In this document: positions 58,218 through 64,000 of the stretch, piece by piece
Layout: each line of letters opens with the position of its first letter
Numbering within the stretch: the first letter of the stretch is position 1
Made by a program: the position numbers and the translations under genes
Origin: Doryteuthis pealeii
Taxonomy: Eukaryota > Mollusca > Cephalopoda > Myopsida > Loliginidae
DNA: 64,000 nucleotides
Assembly: GCA_023376005.1 (NCBI GenBank)
Contig: CM042152.1
Coordinates: forward strand, 85,637,856 to 85,701,855
Direction: 5' to 3'
Notes under the pieces: model-generated
Databases searched by the model: none
Told to the model about the DNA's origin: nothing
What the model saw: the letters and a program-made list of their open reading frames with translations, nothing else

Positions 58218-58488
58218 ATATATTCATCAACCCTCCACATGAGTAGGATGTGACACAAGGTCAATTTCTTAAGCAGAGTTTAACTGGTTTGAATTTAGAG
58301 GTTTCCTTCTCTAATGTTAAAGAGTCCAGCCTGTCCTTCTATTTAGCTGGAAGGTGAATAGTTGAATGCATACCTATCCCAATGGTATTAATGCTATGTG
58401 AAATACAAACAGCCTCATCCAGGATTTGAACTTGGATTGCTGAGTTCATTTCCTATGACAATAACCATTACAACACTGGCACTTCCTA
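58218..58488 (-). mobile_element. SINE family A copy
   Basis: Minus orientation: 3' block (CCTCCACATGAGTAGGATGT on plus) at the left and tRNA-like head (GATTTGAACTTGG ... ACCATTACAACAC on plus) at the right. About 30 bp of the middle are missing relative to 53,191-53,476. Confidence 0.8.
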
Positions 58489-58489
58489 A

Positions 58490-59120
58490 TCTTCATAAGC
58501 TATTTATAGAGACCACTGACCAACTTAGAGAAGTGTGAAATTTATGCCTAAAGAAATATTGTTATAGAATAGATTTTTGAAACTGCTGCTGCCATTATTG
58601 ATGGCATAGTCGAGAAGAGTCTGGCTGGTCAATGTTTTGTTCTGGTTGAACAAGTTTTTCCTTTTTGCTGAATTATTGGTGGAATTAATTCTTTTACACT
58701 GCACTAACTTGTGAAGAGATAAAAGAACTTTAAATATCTGTTACCAGGAATAGTTTAGAAATATAAAAATGTTAAAAGTAAAAATGAAAAACACTTTTTA
58801 TTCTGGAGATTTTTATCTTATTCTTTGCTTCAATGGGTTAAGTACTTGTCACATATTTTGGTCTTCTTTATATTTGGAAGTCTGGCATGGAATGTGCTTT
58901 GTTTGTGGCATGAGACTAATTCCTTTTATAAGATAGTACGTGTGTGTATGTGTGTGTGTGTGTGTTCATATTTCTATTGAATAAAAAAAAAAAAAAAATC
59001 TCTTGCTCTCAGCTCATCTTTGTGAAATTTTATGAAAGCAAAATTTGTTTGTAATGTGGCAGATTGTCCCATCAGGTATTATTATTCAAATTGAGATAAA
59101 AAGGATCTAAATGAGCAGAT
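58490..59120. other. No gene; (TG)n tract at 58,938-58,964
   Basis: Ordinary AT-rich sequence with a TG microsatellite and a 17-base A-run at 58,983-58,998. Confidence 0.6.
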
Positions 59121-59124
59121 TAAT

Positions 59125-59675
59125 ACAACAACCAGCCCTGTCAGCTGGGGCTTTAGAATACACCTCCAATGAGGCTACCTGTTGGCCATAAGTAGCAACA
59201 CATGATGCTTAAAGACGGAATCCTGGTGGATGAGCAGCAATCCATGACATGCAACACTCCACTTAGACCCTTACTTAGGCTAGAGGGGCGGTCAGGGAGG
59301 CCCCCTTCAATCAATCGCCTGGTCATGTTGCATCCTAGCACCTATATGATTGTCCCAACCCTACTGCCCTTATGGCAAGCCCCCAACCCTTTTTATCATA
59401 TATGTGCTAGAAGGCAGTGGCTGAGGGAATGACGTTAAACTCTATCTGATGGTCAGGTTCCAGTTTTGGAGGTCAGGTGAATGTGGAGCACCTCTTCATC
59501 ACCATTGCTCCCTGGTTCACTCTGACCCGGAGTGGTAGTACCTGTTAGAGTCCCATCTATGGGTTAAATAGAAAAATGTGTTTATAAAAAAAAAATTGAG
59601 TATCCATTAAGAATTAAAACTTTGTTGGCATTAAATGATCCACCATGATTGGTATGCTGTAAAACAAAATAAAAC
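59125..59675 (+). mobile_element. SINE-like family B, near full length
   Basis: Starts CAACCAGCCCTGTCAGCTGG and contains GACCCGGAGTGGTAGTACCTG and GTCCCATCTATGGGTTAAAT. Ends GGTATGCTGTAAAACAAAAT with an A/C tail. A block (GGTCTACATGTCC) present in other copies is deleted near 59,427. Flanks AATACAACAACC and AATGCAACACCA may be an aged target duplication. Confidence 0.8.
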
Positions 59676-59941
59676 CAAACAATGCAACACCATATTTGTT
59701 ATATCTTTTGTCAACTTAACACAAGATATTTGTTTGGATTTTGCCATATTTTGGCTGATGAGATTTTTACCAGTGTTTCTTTTTATCTACCAGATCTTTC
59801 AAGTACTTTTTCTTTTAAAGGTTTTTCTAGTGCTTATTCTTTCTGAATCAGTAACTCCTATATGGTGTTGATATTTATGCTTAGCCTGCTAAGTGGATAA
59901 CTTCTTTTAAACATCTTAGTATTATTCTACAATAACCATAT

Positions 59942-60224
59942 TAATAAGTCCAATTACCGTCGAATTGACAAGACAGCAAGCAGTCGTAACTGAAATATGA
60001 TTCTGGTTTGCTGCAAAGACTACTGCAAAATGGCAGGATTTATGGAGCCTCAGAGGATCCTATAAACCAAGCAGCCAATCAGGACTCAGGGAATGGAATC
60101 ACCCAAATGCATGAGTGGACTATTCTGAATTCCCATAAGTACCAATTGTCTTGACACTGGTTCAGTTGTACTTGGCCAGTCACATTGTTCAAACCAATAG
60201 TAGACTGACTGACTTACTTCAATA
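59942..60224 (-). mobile_element. Solo LTR, family 1, minus strand
   Basis: Minus strand reads TATTGAAGTAAGTCAGTCAG from 60,224 to GGTAATTGGACTTATTAA near 59,942. The last ~12 bases of the usual end (ATTATTCTACA) are replaced, yet TATTATTCTACA appears in the opposite orientation just outside at 59,921-59,932. Confidence 0.85.
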
Positions 60225-60296
60225 GTTATATACCTTTGTATTTAAAATTTGAATTTGTTCCATGCCAACATTATGATCAAGCATACCAAATTTCAA

Positions 60297-60693
60297 AGCC
60301 CCAGATGATAGCCTTTGTTTAAATGTAATATTAAACATATTTAGAAGTCTTTGATTCAAGGGAAATAACTGGTAACTTTAAATGAAAAGGCCATTTTTTA
60401 GCCATTTTTTTTATAAATCCTTATAGGAATGAGGTTCTGGACTTCTGAAAATTCTCAACAGAATGTTAAGAGTTTTAAGCTGTCTTATATACATGGTTTT
60501 GGTTATGCTTTAACTTTGCAGATTTTTTAAAAAACTTTTTTTAATTAAGACATGCACATCTTCCTGGTAAAGCCAAAATATGACTGTACCATGAACATTT
60601 TGAACTCAATGGTGGTGGTATTAAAGTACTTCATCTGTGTTTTCCATCACTGGAAATAATGTCAATCCCATGCATATACCTTCTTCCTACTTG

Positions 60694-60725
<32 letters not shown>

Positions 60726-60927
60726 CAAAGGCATAGCCAACAGTGCTTGGTAACTGTTACTTTCTCACCTATACAATTTTCAAACCAAACAGTCTTGGTT
60801 TTATTGAAGTCAGTAAGTCTACTGTTGGTTTGAATAACAGCAGCTAACTAAGTAGAACTTAAGCAGTGTCCAAGACAGTTGGTATATATAGAAATCAAGA
60901 ATGACCCATTCATGAATTTGGGTGATT
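60297..60927. repeat. Segmental duplication, copy 1 (deleted or uninserted form)
   Basis: Matches 61,773-62,778 from AGCCCCAGATGATA through the first 126 bases of a family 1 LTR. Between 60,512 and 60,545 it carries about 30 unrelated bases where copy 2 has about 400. Confidence 0.9.
60802..60927 (+). mobile_element. Truncated LTR, family 1 (in duplication copy 1)
   Basis: TATTGAAGTCAGTAAG preceded by GGTTT, the same left flank as the complete LTR at 62,653. It breaks off after GGGTGATT. Confidence 0.85.
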
Positions 60928-61059
60928 CTCTATGGATTACAACTTTATAATATATTTGAAACATTATTTTTAGGTGTAGGATAGCCTTGACTTTTCAAGT
61001 TCTCTACCTCATCTCTATTAATAAATGCAAATGTCAGTGTAAATGCAAGATAATTATCT

Positions 61060-61420
61060 CCCTTGTTTTGTTCGGCCATCCTATTGCGTGGGTTCAAGCA
61101 CCGTTTGATACCGGTAAAAAGTCACATGTGCGTGTGGCGCTAGTTTTCAATTCTTATTAGCAGGCAGGAACTGGGGAAGACAAGAAAGTAAGTGCAAGCT
61201 CGGAGCCTTTCCTCCTCTTTTTCGATTTTATTAGTTGTGTATTAGAGAAACTACATAGTCCTTTGTATTCTATTGTAGTTTCACGTTGAAGACCAGTTGC
61301 AAAACAGGAGGATAAGTGATAACTCCCGTATTTACCAGTTGACTCTGTCATTACTCATTCCTTGCCTGGGGTGTTGCCGTCACAGTCAGTGTGTCATATT
61401 TTTCAACTTTACTCCTAGAA
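61060..61420. other. CpG-richer island, possible old exon or promoter
   Basis: Base composition rises sharply and CpG is frequent (CGGCCATCC, ATTGCGTGGG, GATACCGGTA, GCGTGTGGCGCTAG). An AGAAAGTAAGTGC at 61,182 looks like a splice donor on the plus strand. The minus strand has a 64-residue frame with a basic patch (KSKKRRKGSE). No family is recognised. An uncharacterised first exon or a decayed transposon are both possible. Confidence 0.35.
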
Positions 61421-61489
61421 GCCATTCTGGACCGGATTTGTACCCACAATCCTGAAATTTTGATTACCAAATTTTAATTACTGCAATTA

Positions 61490-61570
61490 TATTTGGTACC
61501 AATGTCTCATACTCTTTCTGTAAAGTATTGACTGTTTGCTATTGTATTCCAAATTTATACATTTTTACAT
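61490..61570 (-). pseudogene. Decayed duplicate of part of the exon-like ORF
   Basis: The minus strand repeats the text around MYKFGIQ and QTVNTLQKE of the frame at 61,997-62,176, but a TTG codon has become TAG and both flanks diverge. Confidence 0.7.
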
Positions 61571-61772
61571 GATATTTTGGTGCCAAATGTTTTTGGATGA
61601 CAACAAAAATATTGTTCAAGTTTAATAAAATGTGTTATGCACTCAATGTATGAAGTGTCATTGTTGGGCCAAAGTCCCAATCAAGAGCTGTTCACAGGAG
61701 CTAGTTTTTAACTCTTAACATCCTATATCACCTCATTCCACCCAGCTGGAAGTCACATTCATTTTCCCAATC

Positions 61773-62778
61773 AGCCCCAGATGATACATTTAATGAAAAG
61801 GCTATTATTAAACATATTTAGAAGTCTTTGATTTAAGGGAAATAACAGGTAACTTTGAATAAAAAGGCCATTTTTAGCCATTTTTTGATAAATCCTTATA
61901 GGAATGAGGTTCTGGACTTCTGAAAATTCTCAACAGAATGTTAAGAGTTTTAAGCTGTCTTATATACATGGTTTTGGTTATGCTTTTTTTTTTAACTTGG
62001 GTGATATATTTGTCCATATATTGTGGATCTACTTTTAAATGGTCATGTACAGACCATAATAAATTCTCTGGATCTTCTTTCTCATGCTCTTTCTGTAAAG
62101 TATTGACTGTTTGCAATTGTATTCCAAATTTATACATTTGCTGATCATCTAATTTTGGTGGTATGTATCTGGATTGCTATTAATATGCTTTGGTCAGTGT
62201 TGTAGGCATCTCTTTATTTTAATACTCAGTGACTAGTTGGAATTGAAGTGTAAATAATGCCTGGTAAATGTTAGCTTGTGTTATAACCATGTTCTGTATG
62301 TGTTAATAGTATATTCACGAAGGTTAATTTATTTTTAGTTTCTTTCTCCATAGTAAATCGTATGAAGGATCTTTAAAGTCTACATGGTTCAATTAAGACA
62401 TGCACATCTTCCTGGTAAAGCCAAAATATGACTGTATCATGAACATCTGAGTCAATTGATTTTGAACTCAATGCTGGTGGTGTTAAAGTACGTCATCTGT
62501 GTTTTCCATCACTGGAAATAATGTCAATCCCATGCATATACCTTCTTCCTACTTGTTATATATATATATATATAAGCAAAGGCATAGCCAACAGTGCTTG
62601 GTAACTGTTACTTTCTCACCTATACAATTTTCAAACCAAACAGTCTTGGTTTTATTGAAGTCAGGAAGTCTACTGTTGGTTTGAATAACAGCAGCTAACT
62701 AAGTACACATTAAGCAGTGTCCAAGACAGTTGGTATATATAGAAATCAAGAATGACCCATTCATGAATTTGGGTGATT
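61773..62778. repeat. Segmental duplication, copy 2 (long form)
   Basis: Direct duplicate of 60,297-60,927, about 1.5-1.85 kb away, with an extra ~400 bp (61,985-62,392) that contains the exon-like ORF. Its family 1 LTR is complete. Confidence 0.9.
61997..62176 (-). CDS. Exon-like open frame of unknown function
   Basis: The minus strand has a TAATAG acceptor-like end at 62,177-62,178 followed by about 60 codons without a stop: SRYIPPKLDDQQMYKFGIQL at the start and WSVHDHLKVDPQYMDKYIT near the end. Then comes AA|GTTAAA, a weak donor. The charged, varied composition is that of a real protein and differs from the chance ORFs around it. Acceptor polypyrimidine support is poor. A partial stop-containing duplicate at 61,490-61,570 suggests a gene fragment or transposon piece, not a live exon. 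I do not recognise the family; it is not part of a C2 domain. Confidence 0.4.
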
Positions 62779-62957
62779 TGGATCATTCCATTCCTTGAGT
62801 TCTGATTGGCTGCTTGATTTGAATGACATTGTGGAGTCTTATATATATCCTGTCATTCTGCAGTAACTTTGTAACTATTCGGGTTTGTATTTAAGTTACA
62901 ATGTTTGTTGCCTTGTCTTCCCAGTTCGACGGTATTTGGAACTTTAATTATTCTTCA
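62653..62957 (+). mobile_element. Solo LTR, family 1, with TSD GGTTT
   Basis: TATTGAAGTCAGGAAG at 62,653 to TTATTCTTCA at 62,957, flanked by GGTTT at 62,648-62,652 and 62,958-62,962. The TATA-like segment CTTATATATATCC lies near 62,837. Confidence 0.9.
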
Positions 62958-63010
62958 GGTTTCAAAAACTGAATGATACCTAGTGTTAATTAATGTTAAT
63001 GTCATGGAAC

Positions 63011-63039
63011 AAAGAAAGATAACCAAGTTATCTTTCTTT
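63011..63039. repeat. Perfect 13-bp hairpin with 3-nt loop
   Basis: AAAGAAAGATAAC, loop CAA, GTTATCTTTCTTT. It opens a CpG-containing block (to about 63,250) with CTTTCGCGTGCCCATGCG and an AATAAA at 63,156, perhaps a transposon fragment. Confidence 0.9.
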
Positions 63040-63345
63040 AAGAGAACTCTTCTCTTTTATGAAACCACTTTCGCGTGCCCATGCGTTTTTCGTGAAAAGG
63101 GCGTTCTTAGCAACGGACTTTGAACATTGAGAAGTGAAGCGAACGGACGTGTGAAATAAACAACCGTAATAGATTATTGGCGTTTGTGTTTATTAGCGTT
63201 GGTTGTCAACTGTCCCCTTGTAGCGAGTTTAACACCTAGCACCTTTGACTTTGTCAACCTAACTTAGATATACATGCTCTATCAATTATATTGAGTCCTC
63301 TTTACTTAGAAACTCTCTCTATCTCAATAGATATACCTGTGTGTG

Positions 63346-63380
<35 letters not shown>

Positions 63381-63383
<3 letters not shown>

Positions 63384-63737
63384 TATTAAGAAAAATGAAA
63401 AAACACAGGTTTAAATGGGTTAAGTGGTGAGTTTATTGGCTGATGCTGCAGTGTTTCGATCTATTAATTTGATCATCTTCAGGGCATTTGTTGGTATATG
63501 GAAGGTAATAACCGTCTCCTTTTTTCAAACCTCAAAAATTTTTTAAACAGACTGAATAACAAGGACTACCACTCGCTTTTCTCGTTATTCTGTGATAAAA
63601 AATTTCTTATTACCTTCCATATACCAACAAATGCCCTGAAGATGATCAAATTAATAGATCAAAACACTGTAGCGTCGGCCAATAAACTCACCACTTAACC
63701 CATTTAAACCTGTGTCTTTTCCTTTTTCTTAATATAC
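63381..63737. mobile_element. Fold-back element with 131-bp arms between TA microsatellites, family G
   Basis: Left arm 63,381-63,511 and right arm 63,607-63,737 are reverse complements with only a few differences (e.g. GCTGATGCTGCA versus a diverged TGTAGCGTCGGC). The 95-nt loop holds a smaller inverted repeat (GAATAAC ... GTTATTC). Each arm has the word CCTGAAGATGATC near its inner part. TA tracts directly abut both sides (63,346-63,380 and, after ~25 bp, 63,763-63,804), consistent with insertion at TA by a mariner-like transposase, though TA repeats make this hard to prove. The 66-residue frame follows the loop and right arm and is unlikely to be coding. Confidence 0.85.
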
Positions 63738-63759
63738 TACATACCGTCGGATTCACTTC

Positions 63760-63804
<45 letters not shown>

Positions 63805-63807
<3 letters not shown>

Positions 63808-64000
63808 ATTTCATTTACACACAAATCATTTATGGACATAAATCCGAAAAGCAAATTAACTTTGATGGATTGGAGAATAACATATTTAAAATGGTGCACC
63901 TACTATTCTCAAATCATCCAATTAAACAAGTAAAGATTTGATCTTCATAGGAAAGTCACTGATTAGTAAAGAACAAGCATTAGACTAAAAAGGGTAATTT
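63805..64000. other. AT-rich end of the window
   Basis: Nothing recognisable in the last 200 bases. Confidence 0.5.

Noticed and set aside
48600..64000. Upstream synaptotagmin exons within the window
   Set aside because: Minus-strand frames were read for C2 text such as LKAMD or SLCYNP and none was found; they must lie beyond 64,000.

Overview
This window is eukaryotic, from an AT-rich invertebrate animal genome. It has long A/T homopolymer tracts, tRNA-derived SINEs, solo LTRs, decayed LINE and Ty3/Gypsy-like remnants, and one clear host exon with a consensus splice acceptor. That exon encodes the end of a synaptotagmin, closest in wording to invertebrate synaptotagmin-7. With the repeat types this suggests a lophotrochozoan, possibly a mollusc, but I cannot name the species from sequence alone. 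Bacterial-style operons, ribosome binding sites and CRISPR arrays are absent.

Layout. 1-2,100: AT-rich sequence with one strong hairpin. 2,119-2,230: four exact-length 28-bp tandem units. About 2,990-7,450: decayed Ty3/Gypsy-like material on the minus strand (possible pol tail, protease-like remnant, Gag with a damaged zinc knuckle). It is interrupted by a ~1-kb satellite carrying about 20 CACGTG E-boxes, and part of gag has expanded into a 45-bp in-frame minisatellite. About 6,930-12,448 and 12,556-18,019: the same ~5.5 kb twice, on either side of a 100-N gap, most likely one locus represented by two unmerged contig ends. 18,000-26,400: solo LTRs, fold-back elements, two different LINE 3' remnants, and LTR-like fragments. 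About 27,100-48,080: a ~21-kb stretch almost free of dispersed repeats, directly downstream of the minus-strand synaptotagmin stop codon, so it may contain a very long 3' UTR. 48,080-48,384: the synaptotagmin terminal coding exon. 48,385-64,000: the intron upstream of it (at least 15.6 kb if the gene is intact), again dense with nested SINEs and LTRs, a 1-kb segmental duplication, an unidentified exon-like minus-strand ORF, and a 131-bp-arm fold-back element between TA microsatellites.

How it fits together. The window appears to be the 3' end of one neuronal or secretory gene in a transposon-rich landscape. No multi-gene functional system is visible. The most useful results are the probable assembly duplication, the Gag-derived coding minisatellite, the E-box satellite, several transposon families with target-site duplications readable by eye, and the contrast between the repeat-poor 21 kb and its repeat-rich flanks. 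Most six-frame ORFs here are chance ORFs or fragments of repeats.
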